From UBA6100 sp049658145 (GTDB lineage: Bacteria > Actinomycetota > Coriobacteriia > Anaerosomatales > Anaerosomataceae): a stretch of DNA of 45,924 nt. The translations under genes were made by a program, and so were the position numbers. Positions 17,157 through 25,230 of the stretch are shown here, piece by piece. The DNA is taken from assembly GCA_049658145.1 (NCBI GenBank), contig JBASOJ010000063.1, positions 1 through 45,924 of the forward strand. Direction: 5' to 3'. The notes below the pieces were generated by a model, which made no database searches, was not told the origin of the DNA, and worked only from the letters and a program-made list of their open reading frames with translations. Every line of letters starts with the position of its first letter. Position 1 is the stretch's first letter.

Positions 17157-17966
17157 TTACGGTCCGTACGGATCGATCCCGTCGAGCAGCGCGCTCCACT
17201 CGAAGTCGCCGTCATTGAAGATCACGCGGATCCCCGGAGCGAATGTGGCGCCCGAGGAGTTCACCGCATCGATGATCGTCTGGGCGGCCCGCTGGTCGTC
17301 GATGCTGCCCGGATCGAGATCAGTGCGTACGACGACGGTGCCGTCGGCATCGGCCCTGACATCCGTGATGCGCCCGACCCACGCCTCCGGTTCCGCAGCG
17401 CCGGAGCCGTACACCGAATCGAGCCACGCACGCAACGTGCCGGCATCGACGGGGACGGCCGGCGTCTCGAGTGCCCAGCGCTGGTCGGTGCTGCGTATCA
17501 CACCGATGACGTCGCCCTCGGAGGAGCGGATCTGCAGGTAATAGGTGTACGGGGACCCGCCGTCGGCGGTGAGTCCGCCCGCGAACGATGCGAGCGCCGA
17601 GGCGAACTCGTCGGACACCCCGGCCTGCTCCGGCCCGATGTCGGTGGCGACCACGATCACCGGTCGGCGCAGAATGGCCACGACCTCGACGCCGGTGATG
17701 TGCGCGGCCCAGCCGCCGCTCGACGCCATGATAAGGAACGCGACGCTATCGGCCTCGTCTTCGATGGTGGGGGCTGCCGACGGAGGCCTCTCGATCGATC
17801 CGGGGAGCGGCGCCTCGGACTCCCGCACGACGTCCGGCTCATCCTGCGCGGGCAGGAGAACCGCGATCGCGGCCGCCGCGAGCAGGCAGGCGATCACCAC
17901 CCCCGCCGCAACGAGCACGACGGGGCGCGTGCGCGGACGGGAGGCGGTGTCGTGGGGGGCGGTCAT
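17157..17966 (-). CDS. membrane-anchored protein of unknown function
   Basis: A 269-residue protein with a short basic cytoplasmic N-terminus, one transmembrane helix (PVVLVAAGVVIACLLAAAAIAVLL) and an extracytoplasmic part of about 220 residues. A Pro/Ser/Glu-rich linker leads to a compact domain containing GWAAHITGVEVVAILRRPVIVVATDIG, YTYYLQIRSSEGDVIGVI and PGIRVIFNDGDFEW. ATG 17966 has AGGAG five bases upstream. I do not recognise the family. It is transcribed alone, divergent from the ABC-2 exporter operon. Confidence 0.75.
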   Translation of the reverse strand: MTAPHDTASRPRTRPVVLVAAGVVIACLLAAAAIAVLLPAQDEPDVVRESEAPLPGSIERPPSAAPTIEDEADSVAFLIMASSGGWAAHITGVEVVAILRRPVIVVATDIGPEQAGVSDEFASALASFAGGLTADGGSPYTYYLQIRSSEGDVIGVIRSTDQRWALETPAVPVDAGTLRAWLDSVYGSGAAEPEAWVGRITDVRADADGTVVVRTDLDPGSIDDQRAAQTIIDAVNSSGATFAPGIRVIFNDGDFEWSALLDGIDPYGP

Positions 17967-18106
17967 GGCGCTCCTGTCGTGATGTCCAGCGGATCGGACC
18001 CGGTGATTCTCCGGCGCGGTACAAGTCGTCGGGTGGAAGTACTATTCTTGCCATACCGTTCCGGGCGTTGCGTCAGCGGGGCGCAACCCGTCACCTTAGG
18101 GGTTCC

Positions 18107-19045
18107 ATGGGCACCATTGTAGAGGTGCGCGGTCTCGTCAAGCGATTCGGCGACCTCGTTGCCGTTGATGACGTGTCCTTCGCCATCGAACAGGGCGAGA
18201 TCTTCGGGTTGCTCGGCCCGAACGGCGCGGGCAAGACCACCACCATCTCCATGGTGTCGTGCCTGATCGATCCAACGGCGGGCGCGATCACGGTCGACGG
18301 CAACGAGGTCGCCACCGCGCCCGGCGCGGTGAAGAGCGCTCTCGGCATCGTGCCGCAGGAGATCGCGCTCTACCCGACGCTCACGGCGCAGGAGAACCTC
18401 GCGTTCTGGGGCCAGATGTACGGCCTGTCGGGCGGCGCGCTCAAGCAGGCCGTGGCCGAGGCACTCGAGCTCGCGGGACTTGCCGACCGCGCGAAGGAGC
18501 GGGTCGAGAAGTACTCGGGTGGCATGAAACGCCGCATCAACATAGCGGCCGGGATCCTGCACAAGCCGAAGGTGCTGCTCATGGACGAGCCCACGGTGGG
18601 CATCGACCCGCAGAGCCGCAACCACATCCTCGAGACCGTGAAGCAGCTGAACGCCTCGGGCATGACCGTGGTGTACACCAGCCACTACATGGAAGAGGTC
18701 GAGTACCTCTGCGACCGTATCGCCATCATGGACCACGGCAAGATCATCGCGTCGGGCACGCTGAACGAGTTGCGTGACGTTGTAGGCGGGATGGACGTCG
18801 TGGACGTGAAGGTCACCGAGGTCACGGAAGGCGTGCTCGACCGCGTGCGTGGGATCGAGGGCGTGAAGCAGGCGGACCGCACCGACGGGGCGATCCAGGT
18901 CCTGACACCCAGCAGCGGCTCCGTCCTCGGCAAGCTGGTGGCGATCCTCGAGAGCGAGGGCGCTCACGTCACATCGATCGCCGTGACGGAGCCCAACTTG
19001 GAGAGCGTCTTCCTGCATCTCACCGGCAAGAGTCTTCGGGACTAG
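18107..19045 (+). CDS. ABC-2 type exporter ATP-binding protein (DrrA-like)
   Basis: A 312-residue ATPase. Walker A GPNGAGKTT (residues 37-45), signature YSGGMKRRINIAAGILHKP, Walker B VLLMDEPTVGIDP and the switch His in VVYTSHYMEEVEYLCDR are all intact. The C-terminal extension (VTEVTEGVLDRVRGIEG, then VTSIAVTEPNLESVFLHLTGKSL) is typical of DrrA/CcmA-type drug or lipid exporters. ATG 18107 was chosen because the conserved sequence begins there (VEVRGLVKRFG) and TTAGGGG precedes it. It heads a four-gene run with two ABC-2 permeases and an EamA transporter. It energises export; the substrate is unknown. Confidence 0.94.
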   Translation: MGTIVEVRGLVKRFGDLVAVDDVSFAIEQGEIFGLLGPNGAGKTTTISMVSCLIDPTAGAITVDGNEVATAPGAVKSALGIVPQEIALYPTLTAQENLAFWGQMYGLSGGALKQAVAEALELAGLADRAKERVEKYSGGMKRRINIAAGILHKPKVLLMDEPTVGIDPQSRNHILETVKQLNASGMTVVYTSHYMEEVEYLCDRIAIMDHGKIIASGTLNELRDVVGGMDVVDVKVTEVTEGVLDRVRGIEGVKQADRTDGAIQVLTPSSGSVLGKLVAILESEGAHVTSIAVTEPNLESVFLHLTGKSLRD

Positions 19046-19047
19046 CG

Positions 19048-20262
19048 ATGAGCCCGCTCTTCACCATCGCCGCCAAGGACACGAAGATCATGGTGCGCGA
19101 CCGCGCCGCGTTACTGGTGATGCTCGCGATGCCGCTCGGCCTGATCTTCATCCTCGGCTCGGCACTCGGCAACATCGGCGAGGGAGATTCGCTCGACACG
19201 GAGGTCGCGATCGTCAACCTGGACGAGGGCGACACCGGCGAGCGGTTCGTCGAGGGTCTCACCTCCTCGGAGGACATCAACGCGGTGTTCAGCATCAGCG
19301 TCCGCGACGATGCCGGGGCGGTCCGCACCGAGGTGGAGCGCGGCGACCTCACTGCGGCTCTCATCATGCCGGCGGACCTCACCGAGAAGGTGCTCGCCGG
19401 CGAGCCGGTCGCGCTTGAAGTGCTGCAGGACCCCGGCTCGCAGATGAGCGCGGGCATCTGGGCGGGCGTGGTTCGTGCGGGCGTGGCGAACGCCTCGGCG
19501 CAGATCATCGCCGCGCACACGCTGCAGGAGACGTTCGCCGGTGCGTCCGGGCAGGGTGCCCCCACCGTGCCTTCGGGCGCGGCGAGCGCGCCGTCGGCGG
19601 CGCAGCAGATACCGGAGCTCTCGTTCGACGCGGTGACCGTGCGCGAGGTCGACGTCGAGATCGAGAAGCAGGTCTCGATGATCTCGTACTACGCTGCAGC
19701 CATGTCGGGCATGTTCTTGCTCTTCGGCGGGATGTTCGGCGCGTTCTCCTTCGTGCGTGAACGGCGCGAGCAGACGCTCGCTCGCATGATGTCCACACCG
19801 TCGAGCAAGGCGACGATCGTGGGCGGCAAGGCGCTCGGCGTGCTCCTGATCGGCGCGCTGCAGTTCATCGTCCTGTACGTCGGCACCCGGTTGTTCTTCC
19901 AGGTGGACTGGGGCACCAACGTGCCCGGCGTGCTGCTCGCCGGTTTCGCCGAGACCATCGCGGCGGCCGGACTCGCGATGACCCTCGCGGCACTCGGGAA
20001 GTCCGAGCGTGCCATCGGTGGCATCGCGCCCGCGTTCATCATGCTGTTCGCCGCGCTCGGCGGCGCGATGATCCCCGCCGAGCAGCTGCCGAAGTGGCTG
20101 CTGCCTGCACAGGTGCTCTCTCCCGTGTACTGGACCGTCGACTCGTTCCTGGAGCTGATGCGCGGCGCCTCGCTGGCGGCGGTGGCGCCCAATATCGGCG
20201 CCGTGCTCGCGATCGGGCTCGTGCTCTTCTGGTTCGGCGTCTGGCGGCTGAGGTACGAATGA
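19048..20262 (+). CDS. ABC-2 type exporter permease
   Basis: A 404-residue permease. The first helix (LLVMLAMPLGLIFILGSALG) is followed by an extracytoplasmic domain of about 170 residues. Five or more helices fill the C-terminal half, starting at MISYYAAAMSGMFLLFGGMFGAFSFVRERREQTLARMMSTPSSKATIVGGK, where the RE-REQTLARM segment is the ABC-2 coupling motif. It begins 2 bp after the ATPase stop and overlaps the next permease. Two different permeases with one ATPase suggest a heterodimeric exporter. Confidence 0.93.
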   Translation: MSPLFTIAAKDTKIMVRDRAALLVMLAMPLGLIFILGSALGNIGEGDSLDTEVAIVNLDEGDTGERFVEGLTSSEDINAVFSISVRDDAGAVRTEVERGDLTAALIMPADLTEKVLAGEPVALEVLQDPGSQMSAGIWAGVVRAGVANASAQIIAAHTLQETFAGASGQGAPTVPSGAASAPSAAQQIPELSFDAVTVREVDVEIEKQVSMISYYAAAMSGMFLLFGGMFGAFSFVRERREQTLARMMSTPSSKATIVGGKALGVLLIGALQFIVLYVGTRLFFQVDWGTNVPGVLLAGFAETIAAAGLAMTLAALGKSERAIGGIAPAFIMLFAALGGAMIPAEQLPKWLLPAQVLSPVYWTVDSFLELMRGASLAAVAPNIGAVLAIGLVLFWFGVWRLRYE

Positions 20263-21437
20263 TGCGCAAGATACTCACCCTCGCGTGGCTGAACACCGTG
20301 CAGCTTCTCCGCAATCCGGCCGAGGTGGTCGGCCTGGTGGTGTTCCCGCTCGCGCTCACGATGCTCTTCGGTTCGGCGTTCGCCGGGGCCCAGGCCACCG
20401 AGCTCGGCGTGCTCTTCGTCGACGAGGACGGCAGTGCGTACTCCGCGCAGGTGGGCGAACTGATCGATGCCGAGGAGTCGCTGAAGGTCGAGGAGACGAC
20501 CCGCGACGAGGCGGAGGCTCAGATCGCCGCCGGCGACGCTGCTGTCGTGGTGCTGGTTCCCGAGGGCTTCGGCAGTGACCTGTCCGGCGCGGGGGCCACG
20601 ATCGAGATCATGCGCAACCCGACGTCGCAGAGCGGCTACGCCGTGTTCTCGGTGGTGCAGGGCATCGCGATGCGCATGTCCGGCAACGCCGCGGTGGCCG
20701 AGATCGTCTCCACCGCTGTGCCGGGCGCCGCGGCCTTCGACGACGTCTATGCCGACACTGACGCGGAGTGGGAGCCAACGCCACCCATCTACACGGAGGG
20801 TCAGACGGTCGTGGCATCCGAGGTGCGCGGCGATAGCGTGCTCGCCGACGGCGCCACGCAGAGCTCGATCGGCTTCACCGTGTGGTTCATCCTGTTCATG
20901 ACGTTCGGCAGCGCCGGCGGCATTCTCGAGGAACGCGAGCAAGGGACGCTCCGCCGTCTGCTGGTGGCGCCGGTGAGCCGGGGCACCATCCTCTCCGGGA
21001 AGGTCCTCGGCACGGTGCTGGCGGCGACCGTGCAGGCCCTCGTGCTCGTGCTCGTCGGCGCTCTCGCCTTCGGCGTGCCGTGGGGTCGTGACCCGTTTGG
21101 CGTGGCGCTCGTGCTCGGCTCGTACATACTCGCCGGGACCGGCCTTGCCGTGATGGTCTCGGCGCTCGTTCGCACGCGCGACCAGATGAGCGGGCTCTCG
21201 CCGCTCGTCTCCACCGGGCTTGCGATGCTCGGCGGGTGCCTGTGGCCGCTCGAGATCGTGTCGCCGTTCATGCAGACCATCGCGAAGCTCACGCCCACCG
21301 GCTGGGCGGTCATGGGTCTCACCGACGTGGTCGCGCGCAACCAGGGCCTGGCGAGCGCCGCGCTTCCCACGCTCGTGCTCCTCGGCTTTGCTGTGGTGAC
21401 TCTGGGTGTGGGCGCGAAGATGCTGAAGTTCGAATGA
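20259..21437 (+). CDS. ABC-2 type exporter permease
   Basis: A 392-residue partner permease with the same plan as its neighbour: helix (PAEVVGLVVFPLALTMLFGSAFAG), extracytoplasmic domain (LGVLFVDEDGSAYSAQVGELIDAEESLKVEE), then a membrane half starting with SSIGFTVWFILFMTFGSAGGILEEREQGTLRRLLVAPVSRGTILSGK, which includes the coupling segment. Two consecutive ATGs (20259, 20262) overlap the previous stop (AATGATG), so it is translationally coupled. Its own stop overlaps the EamA start. Both permeases probably arose by an old duplication. Confidence 0.93.
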   Translation: MMRKILTLAWLNTVQLLRNPAEVVGLVVFPLALTMLFGSAFAGAQATELGVLFVDEDGSAYSAQVGELIDAEESLKVEETTRDEAEAQIAAGDAAVVVLVPEGFGSDLSGAGATIEIMRNPTSQSGYAVFSVVQGIAMRMSGNAAVAEIVSTAVPGAAAFDDVYADTDAEWEPTPPIYTEGQTVVASEVRGDSVLADGATQSSIGFTVWFILFMTFGSAGGILEEREQGTLRRLLVAPVSRGTILSGKVLGTVLAATVQALVLVLVGALAFGVPWGRDPFGVALVLGSYILAGTGLAVMVSALVRTRDQMSGLSPLVSTGLAMLGGCLWPLEIVSPFMQTIAKLTPTGWAVMGLTDVVARNQGLASAALPTLVLLGFAVVTLGVGAKMLKFE

Positions 21438-22315
21438 GACGCGCTCTCGAGCCCAAGACGGGTGCGGCGATCGCGCTCACGCTCCTGCTGTGGTCGTCAG
21501 CGTTCGCGGGCATCAAGGCAGGTCTTGAGGGCTACGGACCCGGCGAGCTCGCGCTCCTGCGGTTCGGCACGGCCTCACTCGTGCTCGGTGTCCACGCGCT
21601 GGTCACGAGGATGCGTCCGCCCGAACGGCAGGACCTCCCCCGCATCGCACTCGCAGCGCTGCTCGGCATCACCATCTATCACGTCGCGCTCAACTTCGGC
21701 GAGCGGAGCGTGAGTGCCGGCGCGGCGAGCCTCATCATCGCGTCGGGTCCCGTCTTCACCGCGATCATGGCGGTCGCCTTCTTAGGAGAGCGGCTCTCCG
21801 CGACCGGCTGGATCGGCATCGGCGTTTCGTTCGCGGGCGTCGCGCTCATCACGCTGGGCGAGGGGCCGGGGGGCCTGCGGTTCGAGCCCGCCGCGCTGCT
21901 GGTCCTGGTATCGGCGGTCTCCACTGCGGCGTACTTCGTGGTCTCCAAGCCGCTGCTCGCCCGCTACCGGCCGCTTGAGTTCACCACGTACGTGATCTGG
22001 CTCGGCACGCTGCCCATGCTTCTGTGGGCGCCGGGTCTTGCGACGCAGCTGCCGACGGCCCCCGCCTCGGCCACGCTTGCGGGCATCTACCTGGGTGTCT
22101 TCCCGGCCGCGCTCGCCTACCTGGCGTGGTCGTATGCGCTTGCGCGGATGCCGGCCTCGGTCCTCTCGGCGTTCCTCTACCTCTCACCGGTCTCCGCGAT
22201 CCTCATCGCGTTCGTGTGGATCGCCGAGGTGCCGGGCGTGCTCTCGCTTGCGGGTGGCGCGATCGCGATAGCCGGCGTCGCGATCGTCAACACACGCGGG
22301 CGCACTTCAGCGTAG
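21434..22315 (+). CDS. EamA/DMT superfamily transporter
   Basis: A 293-residue membrane protein of ten predicted helices arranged as two EamA repeats. The first begins AAIALTLLLWSSAFAGIKAGLEGYGPGELALLRFG and ends EGPGG; the second runs from ALLVLVSAVSTAAYFVVSKPLLARY to IAGVAIVNTRGR. Family members are metabolite or drug exporters of the cytoplasmic membrane. The start overlaps the stop of the preceding ABC-2 permease by 4 bp (ATGA), so it is probably the last gene of the exporter operon, although its relation to the exporter's substrate is unknown. Confidence 0.92.
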   Translation: MRRALEPKTGAAIALTLLLWSSAFAGIKAGLEGYGPGELALLRFGTASLVLGVHALVTRMRPPERQDLPRIALAALLGITIYHVALNFGERSVSAGAASLIIASGPVFTAIMAVAFLGERLSATGWIGIGVSFAGVALITLGEGPGGLRFEPAALLVLVSAVSTAAYFVVSKPLLARYRPLEFTTYVIWLGTLPMLLWAPGLATQLPTAPASATLAGIYLGVFPAALAYLAWSYALARMPASVLSAFLYLSPVSAILIAFVWIAEVPGVLSLAGGAIAIAGVAIVNTRGRTSA

Positions 22316-22392
22316 CCGGCTGAATGGCGCGCGCCGTCGTCCGCGCATGCTATCGTCACAGGTGACGGCAGACCGCATTCCGAGGAGGACCG

Positions 22393-24420
22393 GTGGCGGC
22401 CAAAGACCAGGCGAAGACCAGCGGGGGCACCGGCGCGGGGGCAGTGGGACATGTGCTCGCCCATCCCTATCTCGTGGCGCTGCTCGAGGCGCAGCCCCTG
22501 CCGATGATGCTCTTTGACGCGGACGGCGACCTCATCCTCGCCAACAGCGCCGTCGACCATCTGCTCGTCCTGGGTCCGGGAGGATCGCCGCGAGTCGTCG
22601 CGCAGGACGGTACCGACCTCTGGACCATCATCGCCGCCCGCGCCGACGAGGCAACGCCGCTGTTCGACGTGCGGCTGCGGCTGCGTCTGGCCGAGGGGCA
22701 GAACGCCGAGGCGATGATGACTGTCCTGCCGTTCAGGGGACGGCGCGGCGCACTCGCGGGAGCCCTGGTGCTCGTTCTCAACATCCCCAGCGAACGGCTT
22801 CGCGACACCGTGTGGATGGCGCCCTCTGCGGGGCCACGCGATTTCGAGCCGATGATCGCCCATCTGGGATTGCTCACCGGCGCGTCGCGTGTCGCGGTTC
22901 TCGAGGTCGACCCCGACTACTCTTCGGAAGCCCACATCCTTTCGATCTGGGTTCCGGAGAACGATCCCTATGAGGGTCCGCAGAACATGAGCATCCAGCG
23001 CACCGCCCTCGACAGCTTCTCAGGCCGTCGGCTAACATGCGTCCCGTCAGGACTGACTGCGGCGCACCCGGACGATCCGTTGCTCGCCGGAGGCGGCTAC
23101 GAGGCGTTCATCGGCGTGGCCCTGGCGAACGCCGAGGGCGATCAGATCGGACTGCTCGCCGGCCTGTGGCGTAGACCGCTGGTCGACACGGCCGGGACGT
23201 CCGCCGCCTTCTCGATCGTTGCGTGGCAGATCGCCCAGGCGCTCACCGACTTGATGGCGAAGCGGGAACTCAAGGAGAGCGAGCAGCGCTACGGGGCCGT
23301 CTTCGAGGGAAGCGCTGTCCCGATCCTGCTGGTGGAGCCCGACTCCACCCAGGTGGTGGATGCAAACCCGGCCGCCTGCAAGATGTACGGCTACTCGCAC
23401 GAGGAGTTCACCACCATGAGCGCACTGCAGATCGATGCGCTCGCATCCGATGTGGTGCACGAGGAGCTGAAGCGGGCGCTGAGGGGAAGCCGCAGCAACT
23501 TCATCGCCCGTCACCTGCTGGGCAGTGGCGAACTGCGCGACGTCGAAGTCAACATCGGCCCGATCGCGGTCGGCGGCCGACAGCTCCTGTACTTGATGAT
23601 CAACGACATCACGGAGCGTAAGCGCATGGAGGCCGAGCTCGGGCGCAGCAGGCGGAACCTCGAGGTGATCGTCGGCCAGCGAACCGAGGACCTCCTGCGC
23701 GCCAACGCCGAGCTACAGCAGGCTTCCACCGCGCGGGACATGGTCTTCGTCAACCTCGCCCAGGAGCTCCGTACGTCGCTTCAGACCATCACCGGCTTCT
23801 CGGACCTGCTCGCGAGCGGTGCGCCGGGAGAACTCAACCGCGAACAGCATCGTCAGGTCGAGATGATCCAGCAGGCGGGGAAGCGACTGGCCGCGTTCGC
23901 CACCACGCTCATGGAGACGCGGCGCCTCGCCGAGAGCGAGGCGGCGTGCGATTCGGAGGAGGTCGACCTCGTGAGCCTGGCCGAGTCGGTCCTCTTCGGT
24001 CTTTCGGCGTTCGCCGAGGATAAGGGTCTGTCGCTCAGCCTCGAGGCCGAGGAGCGCCCGATCGATGTCGTCACGGACCGGTACAGGCTCCAGCAGATCA
24101 TGTTGAATCTGCTCTCGAACGCCATCCGCTACACACAGCGCGGGGGCGTGACAGTCACCATCGCCCGCGAGCCGGACGGCCAGAACCGTGTCTCCGTGGC
24201 CGACACGGGGCCCGGACTCTCCGCCGAGCAGATGGCGACGCTGTTCGATGGTCCCGAGATCCACGACTCCGCTGCCGGGATCGGCCTGCCGACGAGTCGT
24301 CGTATCGCGGCGATGCTCGGGATTTCGATCACCGTAGAGACCGAGATCGGGCGAGGCTCGACCTTCACACTGACGATCCCGAACGAGTGCCGTGAGTTCA
24401 TCAGGGTCCCGGAAGAGTAG
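22393..24420 (+). CDS. PAS/GAF sensor histidine kinase-like protein lacking the phosphoacceptor His
   Basis: A 675-residue soluble protein. PAS domain near residues 20-130 (LLEAQPLPMMLFDADGDLILANSAVDHLL); GAF-like region about 155-290; second PAS about 296-420 (YGAVFEGSAVPILLVEPDSTQVVDANPAACKMYGY) ending ITERKRMEAEL, then a coiled linker. The HisKA-like segment reads NLAQELRTSLQTI: Gln457 stands where kinases have the phosphorylated His (SHELRTPL). The ATPase domain looks functional, with N box LLSNAIRYT, G1 DTGPGL and G2 GIGLPTSRRIA. There are no transmembrane helices and no adjacent response regulator. It may be a pseudokinase or signal integrator. The start is GTG 22393, preceded by GAGGAGGAC. 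Confidence 0.88.
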   Translation: MAAKDQAKTSGGTGAGAVGHVLAHPYLVALLEAQPLPMMLFDADGDLILANSAVDHLLVLGPGGSPRVVAQDGTDLWTIIAARADEATPLFDVRLRLRLAEGQNAEAMMTVLPFRGRRGALAGALVLVLNIPSERLRDTVWMAPSAGPRDFEPMIAHLGLLTGASRVAVLEVDPDYSSEAHILSIWVPENDPYEGPQNMSIQRTALDSFSGRRLTCVPSGLTAAHPDDPLLAGGGYEAFIGVALANAEGDQIGLLAGLWRRPLVDTAGTSAAFSIVAWQIAQALTDLMAKRELKESEQRYGAVFEGSAVPILLVEPDSTQVVDANPAACKMYGYSHEEFTTMSALQIDALASDVVHEELKRALRGSRSNFIARHLLGSGELRDVEVNIGPIAVGGRQLLYLMINDITERKRMEAELGRSRRNLEVIVGQRTEDLLRANAELQQASTARDMVFVNLAQELRTSLQTITGFSDLLASGAPGELNREQHRQVEMIQQAGKRLAAFATTLMETRRLAESEAACDSEEVDLVSLAESVLFGLSAFAEDKGLSLSLEAEERPIDVVTDRYRLQQIMLNLLSNAIRYTQRGGVTVTIAREPDGQNRVSVADTGPGLSAEQMATLFDGPEIHDSAAGIGLPTSRRIAAMLGISITVETEIGRGSTFTLTIPNECREFIRVPEE

Positions 24421-24430
24421 GGGCACGACG

Positions 24431-24979
24431 ATGAGAGAGCGCGGCTTCGGCGACGACTTCGCGATCATACTGGGTGTGAGCCTCATCCTGCTCGGCGCGC
24501 TGGTCGCTCTCACGCAGCTGCTCGGCGTCCGGGTGATCCAGATCGGGTGGCCGCTGTTCGTACTCGGCCCCGGGCTCGCGATCACCGCGGCGGCCTTCGC
24601 GAGTCCGCCGGGGCGCGGTCTCGGCTATCTGGCGGTTCCGGGTGCGGTCATCACAGTGACCGGCCTGGTCCTCGAGGTGCAGGCCTCCACCGGTGACTGG
24701 CAGAGCTGGTCCTACGCATGGGCGCTCGTCGCCCCCGGCGGTGTGGGGCTCGGATTCCTGCTGGCCGGCATCCACGAGCGCTCCCGGTGGGCCCGGACTG
24801 CCGGCGGCGTGCTGCTGGCCGCCGCCGCCGCACTGTTCGTCTTCGCCGAGTGGTTCTTCGTCCGTGTGGCCGAGGTGGGTGGGCCGGGACTGGGATGGGG
24901 CTTCGGGCTCGTGTTCCCCGCGCTCGTGATCACCTTCGGTCTGCTGATGATCGCGCGGGGAATCGTCCGCCGAGGCTGA
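24431..24979 (+). CDS. small multi-pass membrane protein
   Basis: A 182-residue, very hydrophobic protein with about six helices (AIILGVSLILLGALVALTQLLGV, VIQIGWPLFVLGPGLAITAAAFAS, YLAVPGAVITVTGLVLEVQ, and so on). The pattern of paired helices around IGWPLFVLGPGL resembles the membrane part of LiaI/LiaF-type (DUF5668-like) proteins, as in the protein encoded at 43101-44264. It has no outer domain. ATG 24431 lies 10 bp after the kinase-like gene, with AGGGG upstream, so the two are probably cotranscribed. Function unknown. Confidence 0.78.
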   Translation: MRERGFGDDFAIILGVSLILLGALVALTQLLGVRVIQIGWPLFVLGPGLAITAAAFASPPGRGLGYLAVPGAVITVTGLVLEVQASTGDWQSWSYAWALVAPGGVGLGFLLAGIHERSRWARTAGGVLLAAAAALFVFAEWFFVRVAEVGGPGLGWGFGLVFPALVITFGLLMIARGIVRRG

Positions 24980-24982
24980 GGG

Positions 24983-25205
24983 TCACCACGCGATCGCTCC
25001 GAACGGGCGCCGCTCCTCGCAGGCACCGCAGCCCACGCATGCGGTCTCGTCCATTCCACATGGTCTTGTAGCCGAACTCGAGCGTCGTTCGCATCGCCGT
25101 GCAGCCGCACACCGAGGCAGTAGCCGCGCTCGGGCATACCTGCGAAGTTGTGGCATACGCAGGGTGCTGCGCGCAGAACTCACACATGCGGCTCTCCTCC
25201 GGCAC
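24983..25205 (-). pseudogene. decayed 4Fe-4S ferredoxin-like remnant
   Basis: On the minus strand a frame with a good start (GGAGGAGAG then ATG near 25187) reads MCEFCAQHP and later VCGCTAM and FGYKTMWN. A second frame picks up in the same place and gives CGMDETACVGCGACEERRPFGAIAW before a TGA. The latter is plainly the cluster-binding end of a bacterial ferredoxin (CXXCXXCXXXCP), except that the fourth Cys is Arg (CEERRP). A frame change plus loss of a cluster ligand indicates a broken gene. It lies just beyond the end of the Mrp-type operon on the same strand. Confidence 0.45.
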
Positions 25206-25230
25206 GCAGGGGGTAGCATGCGCCGCCAGC

